Below are positions 1-7,383 of a stretch of 12,047 nt of DNA, one piece after another. The position numbers and the translations under genes were made by a program. The DNA comes from Flavobacteriales bacterium UBA1995 (GTDB lineage: Bacteria > Bacteroidota > Bacteroidia > Flavobacteriales_D > Sanyastnellaceae), in assembly GCA_002336475.1 (NCBI GenBank), contig DDCX01000076.1, forward strand, positions 1 through 12,047, read 5' to 3'. Numbering within the stretch: the first letter of the stretch is position 1; the number at the start of each line of letters is the position of its first letter. The notes below the pieces were generated by a model. That model did not search any database and was not told the DNA's origin. It saw only the letters and a list, made by a program, of their open reading frames with translations.

Positions 1-1023
1 TCCCGAAAAAGTACAGTGGCGAAATACATGGGTTCCTGACCGCGCAAAAAATGCGCCACCAAACGCTGCAGCGCCGCCGCCGCCCGCTCCCCCGTTGACG
101 GCTCCATCACCACCAGCACCGCCGAACATAGATCCCGAGGCCCCAGTTCCAGGACCACCAGGGTTGAGCCATCCACCTGTAGAATAGCCACCGCCACCGC
201 CGCCGCCACCAATGCTACCGGCACTGCCATCCTCGTTGCCGCCGCCGATGTTGCCGCCATCTCCACCGCTTCCCCAATTTGTGAAGCTCGTGCCGCCATT
301 TCCACCACCACCTCCAGCACCGCCATTTCCTCCATTGCCACCCAAGGCCTGACAATTTGAGAATGTACAATTCTCAAACACAGACCCCGAACCGAGCCAC
401 GAGCTCACAGCACCGCCAGCACCAAAGGCACCACCGCCGCCGCCGCCGCCATTTCCTCCATTGTTGGCTTCCGCGGTACAACCCGAGAATGCACAGGCAT
501 ACAATTCCATGGTTCCACGGTTGTGAATCCCACCTCCAAAACCAATGCCAGAGGTGCAGTCCTTGATGGAGACACGGTTCAAAAGCAATGCATCGCAATC
601 ATTTTCAATGGCCCCTCCTGGGTCGTTGCCATCAAATCCATTGCGCAACTCCACGTCGTTCAAGCTGAATGAAGTCAAATCGCTGCCCAAGTCTAGAAAT
701 CGAGACGACCCTGCTGCATCCACAAACGTGGTCCGCGCTCCGCCACCCAACACCGCAATCTCACCGGCATTGATGTAGAGCTCGCCGTTTGTCCAAGCAT
801 AAGTACCCTCCGGAAGTACGACTTCAACAGCACCTGCCGTGGAAGCTGCCTGTTGCAAAGCCGCCCTGAAAGTGCACATGCCTCCGCCCCCATCACACAT
901 GCCATCCGCAGGGTTGGCATCCACCCCATCATCAAAGGTGTTCACCGTGATAATGGTCTGAGCCACAGCTGAAAAACCAATGGTCATGAAGACCAATAGA
1001 CAGGACAAATAATGTTGCTTCAT
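1..1023 (-). CDS. Secreted glycine-rich CSLREA/parallel beta-helix-type surface protein, C-terminus cut off
   Basis: An open frame runs from an ATG at 1023 leftward to the window edge without a stop, giving 341 residues of a longer protein. Residues 1-21 form a Sec signal peptide (MKQHYLSCLLVFMTIGFSAVA, cut before Gln22). Residues 25-60 carry a CSLREA-like motif: ITVNTFDDG, then two cysteines (C43, C50) and CTFRAALQQA, which matches the usual C-S-L-R-E-A pattern loosely. Residues 90-225 hold short strands with N-x-x-F/V and C-x-F-x-x-C spacing typical of right-handed beta-helix or polymorphic outer-membrane repeats. From about 188 to 326 the chain is mostly Gly with Asn, Ala and Ser. Such proteins are exported and displayed on the cell surface; in Bacteroidota a C-terminal type IX sorting domain would be expected beyond the edge, but this is not visible. 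Substrate and role are unknown. Confidence 0.85.
   Translation of the reverse strand, partial: MKQHYLSCLLVFMTIGFSAVAQTIITVNTFDDGVDANPADGMCDGGGGMCTFRAALQQAASTAGAVEVVLPEGTYAWTNGELYINAGEIAVLGGGARTTFVDAAGSSRFLDLGSDLTSFSLNDVELRNGFDGNDPGGAIENDCDALLLNRVSIKDCTSGIGFGGGIHNRGTMELYACAFSGCTAEANNGGNGGGGGGGAFGAGGAVSSWLGSGSVFENCTFSNCQALGGNGGNGGAGGGGGNGGTSFTNWGSGGDGGNIGGGNEDGSAGSIGGGGGGGGYSTGGWLNPGGPGTGASGSMFGGAGGDGAVNGGAGGGGAAAFGGAFFARSGTHVFRHCTFSG
46..462 (-). repeat. Glycine-rich low-complexity coding tract with GGC/GGT triplet runs
   Basis: On the plus strand this tract reads as runs of gcc and acc triplets (for example around 433-450 and 189-210), encoding polyglycine blocks on the minus strand. An 18-base direct repeat, ccgccatttcctccattg, occurs at 320-337 and again at 446-463, 126 bases (42 codons) apart. 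It encodes the NGGNGG segments at residues 188-193 and 229-235. All repeats stay in the triplet frame, so slippage would change the number of glycines without breaking the gene. Confidence 0.75.
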
Positions 1024-1133
1024 GAGATTCGGCACGGCTGCAAAGTACGAACCGCCCAACCGTGAAAAAGGTTGCGAACGGCGGTGATTTTTCAAAGCGT
1101 TCCTGAGAAATTTATCCCAACAACCCACACCCG
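1024..1133. promoter_or_regulatory. Divergent intergenic region between the glycine-rich surface gene and asnB
   Basis: This 110-base gap separates two divergently transcribed genes, so both promoters should lie here or just inside the coding ends. I see no full Bacteroidota promoter (TTTG, about 19-21 bases, TAnnTTTG). The nearest partial match on the minus strand is TACTTTG at 1047-1041, 17 bases from the surface-protein start; it lacks one base of the consensus spacing and has no clear upstream TTTG. No Shine-Dalgarno sequence precedes asnB. Confidence 0.3.
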
Positions 1134-2807
1134 ATGTGCTCCATAACTGCGCTACTCAACCGCACCCTAGAAGTCGATTCTGACCGACAAAAAGTACTGG
1201 AAGCCTCTCTTTGTCAGCGACACCGCGGTCCCGATTGGTCCGGGATTGTGGAACACCCCGGCGCCATCATTGCCCATGAGCGCTTGGCCATTGTAGATGT
1301 ATTGAGTGGTGCTCAACCCATGGTGGACCCCAAAAGAAAAACGGTTTTGGCGGTCAATGGAGAGATTTATAACCACAACGAATTGCGCTCGAGTGAAAGC
1401 GCCAAAGGTTACGGGTTCCAATCCGCCAGTGATTGTGAAGTCATCCTTGCCTTGCACCAAAATTGCGGCGCGAAACTGGTGGAGCAGCTCAGCGGGATGT
1501 ATGCTTTCGTCCTTTTCGAACCTGACAATGACCATTGGATCATTGCAAGAGACCCCATGGGCATCATCCCCTTGTATCACGGCACCGACAGTGAAGGCCG
1601 GTTGTGGGTCGCCTCAGAAATGAAAGCCCTCACCCCAGTATGCGATGACGTTCGGTTGTTCCCTCCCGGCCATGTTTGGGAAAAGGGCCAAGACGCCCCA
1701 GTGAAGTTTTACATGCGCGAATGGATGTCTGGCGACCTGCCCGATGCGCCATACCGGCCAGAAGAACTCAGGGATGGTTTGACAGAGGCCGTCAAAAAGC
1801 ACCTCATGGGCGACGTCCCATACGGATTGCTTATTTCAGGTGGACTGGACAGTTCAGTCATCGCTGCCATCGCCATGAAGCACGCCGCACGGCGCGTAGA
1901 CGACGGAGGTAATACCGAAGCTTGGTGGCCGCGTGTACACAGTTTTTCTATAGGCCTAGACGGTTCTCCAGACCTCGCTGCAGCTGAAGAGGTGGCAGAA
2001 GCCATTGGAACGGTGCACCATGGGCTTCACTTTACCATTCAGGAAGGCATTGATGCACTTTCAGAGGTGATCCGGCACATCGAAACGTACGATGTCACCA
2101 CAATCCGGGCGTCCACCCCGATGTACCTCATGGCCAGAAAAATCAAGGCAATGGGCATCAAGATGGTGCTCAGCGGTGAAGGGGCTGACGAGCTTTTTGG
2201 GGGGTACTTGTATTTCCACATGGCCCCCAATGCCAAGGAATTCCACGAGGAGACCGTTCGCAAGGTGCTCGGCCTTCACCAATACGACTGCGCGCGCGCC
2301 AACAAATCCATGATGGCATGGGGAATTGAAGCCCGCGTTCCTTTCCTAGATCGGGAATTCATTGATTACGCCATGGGACTCGACCCCGCGACTAAAATGG
2401 GCGGCAATGGACGCATCGAAAAAGCAGCCATCAGACAAGCATTCGAGGGTTACATCCCTGAACATATACTGAACCGACAAAAGGAACAATTCAGCGATGG
2501 TGTTGGATACGGTTGGATCGACGGACTGCGCGACCATGCCGAAGCGCAGGTCAGCGATGCCGAAATGGAAAGGGCAACTGTGCGTTTTCCCATTCACCCG
2601 CCCGCTACGAAGGAAGGCTACTTTTACCGCAAATTGTTTGAAGGGCACTACCCCTCTGCCGCCGCAGCCTCAACCGTCCCCGGTGGCAAAAGCGTAGCCT
2701 GCAGCACAGAAAAAGCCCTTGAATGGGACGCCAGCCTGAAGGACAACATCGATCCCAGCGGTCGGGCTGTTGGTGGAATCCACAACGACGCTTACGGAGA
2801 CGGGTAG
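1134..2807 (+). CDS. asnB: Glutamine-hydrolysing asparagine synthase B
   Basis: A 557-residue protein, almost the length of E. coli AsnB (554), with long stretches recognisably the same. It makes asparagine from aspartate, glutamine and ATP, giving glutamate, AMP and pyrophosphate, in the cytoplasm. The start at 1134 is fixed by the second codon: Cys2 becomes the N-terminal nucleophile of the class II glutaminase once Met is removed. Other glutaminase residues are present: R50 (AHERLAIVD), N75-G76-E77 (AVNGEIYN) and D100 (SDCEV). The synthetase half has the PP-loop pyrophosphatase motif SGGLDSS at 235-241 and SGEGADELFGGY at 347-358. The C-terminal motif RQKEQFSDGVGYGWID is also conserved. 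No residue expected for activity appears missing. The gene seems to be a single transcription unit or leads into the small gene at 2911. Confidence 0.97.
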   Translation: MCSITALLNRTLEVDSDRQKVLEASLCQRHRGPDWSGIVEHPGAIIAHERLAIVDVLSGAQPMVDPKRKTVLAVNGEIYNHNELRSSESAKGYGFQSASDCEVILALHQNCGAKLVEQLSGMYAFVLFEPDNDHWIIARDPMGIIPLYHGTDSEGRLWVASEMKALTPVCDDVRLFPPGHVWEKGQDAPVKFYMREWMSGDLPDAPYRPEELRDGLTEAVKKHLMGDVPYGLLISGGLDSSVIAAIAMKHAARRVDDGGNTEAWWPRVHSFSIGLDGSPDLAAAEEVAEAIGTVHHGLHFTIQEGIDALSEVIRHIETYDVTTIRASTPMYLMARKIKAMGIKMVLSGEGADELFGGYLYFHMAPNAKEFHEETVRKVLGLHQYDCARANKSMMAWGIEARVPFLDREFIDYAMGLDPATKMGGNGRIEKAAIRQAFEGYIPEHILNRQKEQFSDGVGYGWIDGLRDHAEAQVSDAEMERATVRFPIHPPATKEGYFYRKLFEGHYPSAAAASTVPGGKSVACSTEKALEWDASLKDNIDPSGRAVGGIHNDAYGDG

Positions 2808-2910
2808 TAAACACAACCGCTTTTTACAAACTGGGGCCCATTTTGGTACTTCTCGGCCCGTGGATGGCTGTTTCCGCGGTTTTTTGAGCCAAAACGCCGT
2901 ATCCTGTAGC

Positions 2911-3309
2911 ATGCGAATCAGCTACCGTCATGAAGCAGAATCCGGTGCAGTGTACACCCTGGAGCAGAAAGGCGAATTGCTGCACGTTCACAGTAAAATA
3001 CCTCAGCTTGAACTGCGCTGGTCAGAAGACCGATGGAAGCCAGAAAAAAACTGGTTTGAGCGCAACGAAGTTTTCCCAATGGAAGTGGGTTTGGATGAGT
3101 TCCTAGCGCGTCAACTCCCCCACCTCAATGGATGCAGCATGCAGTCGTTTATCCGTGGGATGAACGCCAAGCACAAGGGCCATTCATCGTTTACCGGAAA
3201 GTGGTTCAATTTTCAATCCAATGGCAACATGCCTGCGGTAGAAAAGGCGCACAAAAGCCTCCTGAAGACCACCGCTGACTTTTACGGGGTCAACTCCCTC
3301 TTTGGATAA
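2911..3309 (+). CDS. Hypothetical protein, 132 residues
   Basis: I do not recognise this protein. The frame is open upstream to 2770, overlapping the end of asnB, but the only later Met is at 2911 and the 47 residues before it read like low-quality sequence, so I choose 2911. The product begins MRISYRHEAESGAVYTLEQK and ends ADFYGVNSLFG. It has no signal peptide, lipobox or membrane segment, so it is probably cytoplasmic. It is rich in His, Lys, Glu and aromatic residues, has a single Cys (in HLNGCSMQSF), and looks like a small mixed alpha/beta domain: strands near residues 1-45 and helices near 60-85 and 107-128. It lies 103 bases after asnB on the same strand and converges on the beta-propeller gene. 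A link to asparagine metabolism is not shown by anything in the sequence. Confidence 0.7.
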   Translation: MRISYRHEAESGAVYTLEQKGELLHVHSKIPQLELRWSEDRWKPEKNWFERNEVFPMEVGLDEFLARQLPHLNGCSMQSFIRGMNAKHKGHSSFTGKWFNFQSNGNMPAVEKAHKSLLKTTADFYGVNSLFG

Positions 3310-3342
3310 AATCCAAGCCATCTAGGAGGAGGCCCCCGGTCC

Positions 3343-4563
3343 TCAATCCGCCAGACGCAACTCTTTGGTCACCGTTCCATCGGACCACAGGTGCAGAAGC
3401 ATCCCCTTCCCAGATTTAACAGGCCGTCCCAACAGATCGACCGTCTCCACAATGGTGCGGGGGCCTTCCACTTCTTGAACAGCACTGGCCGTCATCGAAA
3501 CCTGCATTTTTCCGGGTGCTATTCCCACGGGGATAGACCATTGCAAGCCAGCTTCAAAGTCCCACATCTCAACCGCGCCCGCAGTCGCAAAGTCGGTGGT
3601 ACCCAATAGCACTTGGCCCGATGAAAGCACCTGCATGGCGTATACAGAACCTCCATTGCCACTCCACCCTTCTTCTGCAGCAAGGGTTGCACCATCGGCT
3701 TTACGGAAACCCGCTTCTCCATAAACCTGGTACAACACACCTCCTTCATGCCAATCTGCCGCACCACAGCCTGCTGTGACGTCTGCAACGACCTCCGTAT
3801 CGGCGTCGGATGTTCCTGTCCAACGGCTCAATGAAGTGCCGTCATACTGCTGAACATTTACAGAGACAACCGCCCCATCATCCCCAGAAAACAAGTGGAC
3901 CGGATTCAGTCCATCGGGGCCGAGTTCGGTCTCAGTATAAGCCCCTGTAGTAAGGTCAATTCGGCCAATGAGGCCCACTTCTTCTCCAAAAGTAAAGGCG
4001 TTGTTGATGGCCACATAAACAGCGCCTTCACTCACACAAATCCCCTCAGAAGCCCAACCTGGACCGCCATTGTCTGCAGCTTCCCATCCTGTGTCCCAAG
4101 ACAAGTCTCCGGCATCCAAAGCCACGAAATAGTGGTCAAAATCAACAGAGCCCCATGTCATGGGATCCACGTCTCCACGGGATACAAACAAACGGTCCCC
4201 GTCCAGCAAAAGGCGCCGCGCTCCCTGAAGGGGTTGTTCAGCTAGAATTTCTCCTGTTGCTGCCTCCAGTTTATAAACGGTGTCCTCTGCTGCGACATAC
4301 ACCATGGATCCGTCTTCTGAAAGGGCCAAGTCTGCAGCAAATGCATGGCCATTGAACACCCTCAATACCTCAAAATCCGGGGTTGACGCTGAAAGGTCAA
4401 TCGTTCCAATTCGGGGCGACTCCAACACCTCACCAGAATAAAAGTCCTGTGCACCCTCGCACAAAACATAAGCCCGGTCTTGGGCTTGGGCATGCCAAAC
4501 GCCGGCGCTGCAAATGACCAGAACCAACAATCGAGAAAACTGAAACACGTTGCTTTTTTTCAT
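3343..4563 (-). CDS. Secreted beta-propeller-like protein with T9SS-like C-terminal tail
   Basis: A 406-residue protein. The frame opens at 4626, but the Met at 4563 starts a good Sec signal peptide (MKKSNVFQFSRLLVLVICSA..HAQA, cut near Gln28), so that start is preferred. The body holds repeated short blade-like segments with the pattern V-Y-V-A-x-x-D-T-V-Y-K-L-E-A-A-T-G-E (88-105), V-Y-V-A-I-N-N then G-R-I-D-L-T-T-G (182-207) and Y-A-M-Q-V-L-S-S-G-Q-V-L-L-G-T (308-322), as in YncE or DUF5074-type propellers of Bacteroidota. The last 35 residues (VDLLGRPV..GKGMLLHLWSDGTVTKELRLAD) resemble a compact type A sorting signal of the type IX secretion system: LLGRPV, a Gly turn, then a W-S-D-G-T hairpin and a basic/hydrophobic end. 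I infer secretion or surface anchoring. The ligand is unknown. It is a single gene facing away from the operon at 4642. Confidence 0.8.
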   Translation of the reverse strand: MKKSNVFQFSRLLVLVICSAGVWHAQAQDRAYVLCEGAQDFYSGEVLESPRIGTIDLSASTPDFEVLRVFNGHAFAADLALSEDGSMVYVAAEDTVYKLEAATGEILAEQPLQGARRLLLDGDRLFVSRGDVDPMTWGSVDFDHYFVALDAGDLSWDTGWEAADNGGPGWASEGICVSEGAVYVAINNAFTFGEEVGLIGRIDLTTGAYTETELGPDGLNPVHLFSGDDGAVVSVNVQQYDGTSLSRWTGTSDADTEVVADVTAGCGAADWHEGGVLYQVYGEAGFRKADGATLAAEEGWSGNGGSVYAMQVLSSGQVLLGTTDFATAGAVEMWDFEAGLQWSIPVGIAPGKMQVSMTASAVQEVEGPRTIVETVDLLGRPVKSGKGMLLHLWSDGTVTKELRLAD

Positions 4564-4641
4564 GAGGTGAATAATGAACGCGAAGCTACTTTGACAAAAG
4601 GCGAATTCAACCTTCAAAGTCACCAAACGTTATATTCGGGA
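4564..4641. promoter_or_regulatory. Divergent promoter region with a 7-bp inverted repeat
   Basis: This 78-base gap separates the beta-propeller gene (leftward) from the six-gene operon (rightward). It contains the inverted repeat ACTTTGA at 4588-4594 and TCAAAGT at 4614-4620, with a 19-base spacer. Each arm reads ACTTTGA toward the gene on its side and lies 47-50 bases from that start codon. The arms could be degenerate -7 boxes (the consensus is TAnnTTTG; the right-facing copy reads TACTTTGA) or halves of an operator. No clear TTTG -33 element at the right distance and no Shine-Dalgarno sequence is seen. Confidence 0.35.
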
Positions 4642-5547
4642 ATGCACCCCTTTATTGTGTCCTTCCGAACCATTTTCCTGTTAGGTCTAATAGGACTTTC
4701 CGGCTGCTCTCCAGAGGGCATTGTTTTCGAAAACAATACCGTTCCAGCGTACAGCGGTGTTCCCACCGTGTTGGTCGATGCCTATCTAACAAGGGTTTTC
4801 ATCGATCTCATTGGCAGAGAGCCATTGGCAATGGAATTGGAAGCAGAACGTGCAGCCTTGAGGGCAGGGGAATTGGAAATCGAAGCACGTTCCCTTTTGG
4901 TCGAACGGCTTATGGGCGCTGACCTCCAGTATGTGGCCCTTTATGACCGCAAGCTCAGCGATGACATGTCGGGCCGTTTTTTACAAGGGTTTGGCCAGGA
5001 GGCCATGGAATCCGAATTGGAAAGTCTGCTCAACCGGGCCACTCAAGATTCGCTCCAAGGCAATACGAGCGGATACCTGTATTTCACACAGCAAGCCTTG
5101 CGCATGCAGAGCGCACTGCAGGCCGTCGGTGACTACCGGACAAATGCCATCTCATGGCGAGAGGTCAGCCGACGTTACTGTGACAACATCTTCTATGATG
5201 AAATCAACATGAACAGCTTCAACTTCATCAACGCTACGTTTGATGACCTTTTTGGACGCTACCCTACGGAGTCTGAATTTGACCAGGCCTATTCTGCAGT
5301 AGAATTGAATGCCCCATCGGTGCTCCTCGGTACACCCATCTCGAATTCTGCAGAATACCTGCAAGCATTGGTAAACAACGTCGAGTTCGACGAAGGCGCT
5401 GTTCGCTGGTGGGCTGAGCGATTGCTGGTGCGCCCCATCACCGACGCGGAAATGGTCTCATGGAAACAAACCGTTGGCGCCGAGGTCGATATCCGTGCAT
5501 TGCAGCAGCTTTTGATCACTTCTGACGAATACGCCGATTTCCAATGA
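4642..5547 (+). CDS. Lipoprotein with repeated DUF1549/DUF4214-like helical motifs, first operon gene
   Basis: A 301-residue lipoprotein. The frame is open from 4480, but the Met at 4642 begins a clear type II signal peptide with lipobox L19-S-G-C22, so it is chosen; the preceding 54 residues read as promoter DNA. The mature part is mostly helical. Three copies of a degenerate unit are visible: RVFIDLIGREPLAMELE (51-67), TFDDLFGRYPTESEFDQAY (199-217) running to NSAEY (235-239), and WAERLLVRPITDAEMVSW (257-274) running to TSDEY (293-297). The pattern F-x-D-L-x-G-R-x-P-T-x-x-E followed by S-x-E-Y is seen in DUF1549 of Planctomycetes and in DUF4214; assignment to either is by eye. Its stop overlaps the next start as ATGA (5544-5547), so translation of the two genes is probably coupled. 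It likely sits on the outer membrane. No enzymatic residues are recognised; a binding or scaffold role is inferred. Confidence 0.83.
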   Translation: MHPFIVSFRTIFLLGLIGLSGCSPEGIVFENNTVPAYSGVPTVLVDAYLTRVFIDLIGREPLAMELEAERAALRAGELEIEARSLLVERLMGADLQYVALYDRKLSDDMSGRFLQGFGQEAMESELESLLNRATQDSLQGNTSGYLYFTQQALRMQSALQAVGDYRTNAISWREVSRRYCDNIFYDEINMNSFNFINATFDDLFGRYPTESEFDQAYSAVELNAPSVLLGTPISNSAEYLQALVNNVEFDEGAVRWWAERLLVRPITDAEMVSWKQTVGAEVDIRALQQLLITSDEYADFQ

Positions 5548-6044
5548 ACCGTTTTTCACCATTCTCGTGGCCTTGTGCAGTTGCATTATTGGTCCTGATC
5601 GGGGCAGGCTGTTCGGTCGAACCTGATGTCCAATACGGATTAGAGCCCTTACAACTGCAATCTTCCACTGCAGACAAAGACAGGGCCAAGACCATCGACC
5701 AGTGGATATCGATTTTACATGCCGACCTCTTCGGAACAGCCCTGGGCAGTGCTGAACTCTTCGACATCAAGCAAGCATTCGAAAGCATCGGAGACCAAGA
5801 CATTGCACGTGAAACACTGGTGGCCAACTTCATGCAAAACCCCGAAGTCCAACTGCCCTCTCAAGAGGCCATGCTCGCAGACTCCGACCAGTTTGTTGAG
5901 GCCACCTATGTGCGGTTCCTCGTGCGTTACCCTACCCAAGCAGAGCGCACCTGGATGCGGAACTACATCCAGAACACCCCTACGGTCACTCCGGAATTGG
6001 TGTACTCATCCTTCGCGCTGAGCGCTGAATACTTGCATTATTAA
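5544..6044 (+). CDS. Small lipoprotein with the same DUF1549/DUF4214-like motif, second operon gene
   Basis: A 166-residue lipoprotein that starts inside the ATGA overlap with the first gene. The signal peptide ends in the lipobox G20-A-G-C23, followed by SVEP. The mature chain carries two units like those of its neighbour: ILHADLFGTALGSAELFD (57-74), running to LVANFMQNPE (92-101), and TYVRFLVRYPTQAERTWM (121-138), running to LSAEYLHY at the very C-terminus (159-166). The likeness suggests that it arose by duplication from, or splitting of, a longer ancestral helical protein together with the first gene. It has no membrane segment beyond the signal. The next gene starts after only 4 bases, so it belongs to the same transcript. 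Outer-membrane or periplasmic location is expected. Its function is unknown; partnership with the first lipoprotein is inferred from the shared motif and from position. Confidence 0.83.
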   Translation: MNRFSPFSWPCAVALLVLIGAGCSVEPDVQYGLEPLQLQSSTADKDRAKTIDQWISILHADLFGTALGSAELFDIKQAFESIGDQDIARETLVANFMQNPEVQLPSQEAMLADSDQFVEATYVRFLVRYPTQAERTWMRNYIQNTPTVTPELVYSSFALSAEYLHY

Positions 6045-6048
6045 GACC

Positions 6049-7383
6049 ATGAAACGAAGGGATTTCCTCAAGAAAAGCGGATTGGCTGTTGCCGGGAGTG
6101 CTGCATTGCCCACCATACTTCCATCCGGCCGGCTGTTTGCTGCATCGGGCCGCCGCAGCGCGGACCATGTCGTGATGGTGGCCTTTGCAGGCGGCGTTCG
6201 GCTGCAAGAAAGCTACCTCCGGCGCTATGTGGACGATAGCCAAGGAGAGCCTTACCCAGGCAATATCATGTACAACATGCTGTCCGGTGAAGCGCCCATT
6301 GCCAAAATCGTGTACGGCACCGGTGTCGGAGGCATCAACCCCATCCCCGCTGTCCTGCCCCAATCCATCGAGTCCATTGGCACCACTTTTGCCGAAGTCA
6401 GCGCCCTGAGCGCAGGACATTTCGGTGGCATGAACTCCCTGGTTCAAGGTGCAGTTCCTGGTGGACAAGGCCTCAAGCAGCGTCCGCTGCAACCCACCAT
6501 ATTTGAATACCTCCGCAGACACGGAGGTTACCAGGCCACCGACACCTGGTTTGTGGGCGATGGAATCGGAGGCTCACTCCCTCTGCTCAACCACAGCGAG
6601 CACCCCAATTACGGTGCCGAATACGCTGGCAATTTCTTTGCACCACTCGTAACATTCGCTGGTGCTGGAGACGCCGCCTTTGCAGACGCACAAGTCTATC
6701 ACCCAGAAAACGAGCTAGAGCCGCTTCGGCGCATGAAGACCTTTTTGGACCAGCAATTTGGAGCGGACGGCAGCGGAGGTTTCGGAGGTGGATTGAACAA
6801 TACCGACGAAGAAAAAGAACACATCAAAGCCTTCATGAAACTCATGTATCAAAAGGTTGAAAACGGCACCGTCAACGTTCCTCCGGTGAGCGACAACCGG
6901 GATACAGGCACGGTTGGGTTTGCCTGTGAAGTGCTTTCTGAATTCAAACCCGCGTTCACCATGGTCAACCTCGGGGGAGTGGATGCATGCCACTCCAATT
7001 TCTCTTCCTATTTGTCGGCTTTGCACCGCGCAGACCATGCCATCGGACATTTGTGGAACCACATCCAGTCGATTCCAGGAATGGCCGGCAACACCACCTT
7101 AATCTTGACCCCAGAATGCGGACGCAACCTGCAGCCCAACAATATCATCGATGAAAACGACTGGAGGGCCTATGACCACAGCGATGAAAACAGCATGCGC
7201 ATTTTCACGATGATGGCCGGCCCAACGGTTCCCCAAGGCCTCACCATTGGAGGCGAGGACAATCCAGTAGGCATGGTCACAGATACCATGATGACCGTGT
7301 GCGATCTGCTGGGCGTGATGCCCGAAGTTCAAAACGCGGGTTATGTGCATCCCGGTACCGACAGCTTGTTTAACCGCATCTGA
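6049..7383 (+). CDS. Tat-exported DUF1501 protein (alkaline phosphatase/sulfatase-like superfamily)
   Basis: A 444-residue protein. Residues 1-33 are a twin-arginine signal (KRRDFLKKSGLAVAGSAALP), so it is exported folded, perhaps with metal bound. The rest matches DUF1501, a family of the alkaline phosphatase/sulfatase-like fold known chiefly from Planctomycetes and other environmental bacteria and mostly uncharacterised. Motifs in order: AGHFGGMNSLVQG (122-134), matching the G-H-x-x-G-x-x-x-x-x-G site; VNLGGVDACHSNFSSYLSAL (306-325), where the usual W-D-T-H is V-D-A-C-H; TPECGRN (354-360), where E-F-G-R is common; and YDHSDEN (375-381), matching the metal-ligand D-H motif. The residues expected to bind metal (D312, H315, E356, D376, H377) are present. 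Residues 237-250 are a Gly/Asn-rich loop. The start at 6049 follows the previous stop by 4 bases. A hydrolase or metal-binding role in the periplasm is inferred, with no known substrate. Confidence 0.9.
   Translation: MKRRDFLKKSGLAVAGSAALPTILPSGRLFAASGRRSADHVVMVAFAGGVRLQESYLRRYVDDSQGEPYPGNIMYNMLSGEAPIAKIVYGTGVGGINPIPAVLPQSIESIGTTFAEVSALSAGHFGGMNSLVQGAVPGGQGLKQRPLQPTIFEYLRRHGGYQATDTWFVGDGIGGSLPLLNHSEHPNYGAEYAGNFFAPLVTFAGAGDAAFADAQVYHPENELEPLRRMKTFLDQQFGADGSGGFGGGLNNTDEEKEHIKAFMKLMYQKVENGTVNVPPVSDNRDTGTVGFACEVLSEFKPAFTMVNLGGVDACHSNFSSYLSALHRADHAIGHLWNHIQSIPGMAGNTTLILTPECGRNLQPNNIIDENDWRAYDHSDENSMRIFTMMAGPTVPQGLTIGGEDNPVGMVTDTMMTVCDLLGVMPEVQNAGYVHPGTDSLFNRI

Noticed and set aside
46..462. Repeated gcc/acc runs as a CRISPR array or intergenic satellite
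   Set aside because: There is no constant repeat with unique spacers, and the tract is one open frame on the minus strand encoding polyglycine.
1167..1580. 137-residue minus-strand open frame inside asnB
   Set aside because: It is the antisense shadow of a strongly conserved asnB coding region.
3326..3344. Hairpin GAGGA...TCCTC in the convergent gap between 3309 and 3343 as a two-way terminator
   Set aside because: The stem is only 5 bp, the inner bases mismatch, and no T-run follows on either strand.
4631..4638. TATATTCG as a -7 box for the operon
   Set aside because: It matches the consensus in 5 of 6 fixed positions but lies 3 bases before the ATG, implying a leaderless start, and there is no TTTG about 19-21 bases upstream.
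4480..4641. Upstream extension of the first operon lipoprotein to an ATG at 4480
   Set aside because: It would overlap the divergent gene's coding end and bury the clear lipoprotein signal peptide that starts at 4642.
5986..6522. 178-residue minus-strand open frame across the start of the DUF1501 gene
   Set aside because: It is antisense to the Tat signal and conserved motifs of DUF1501 and has no signal or family likeness.
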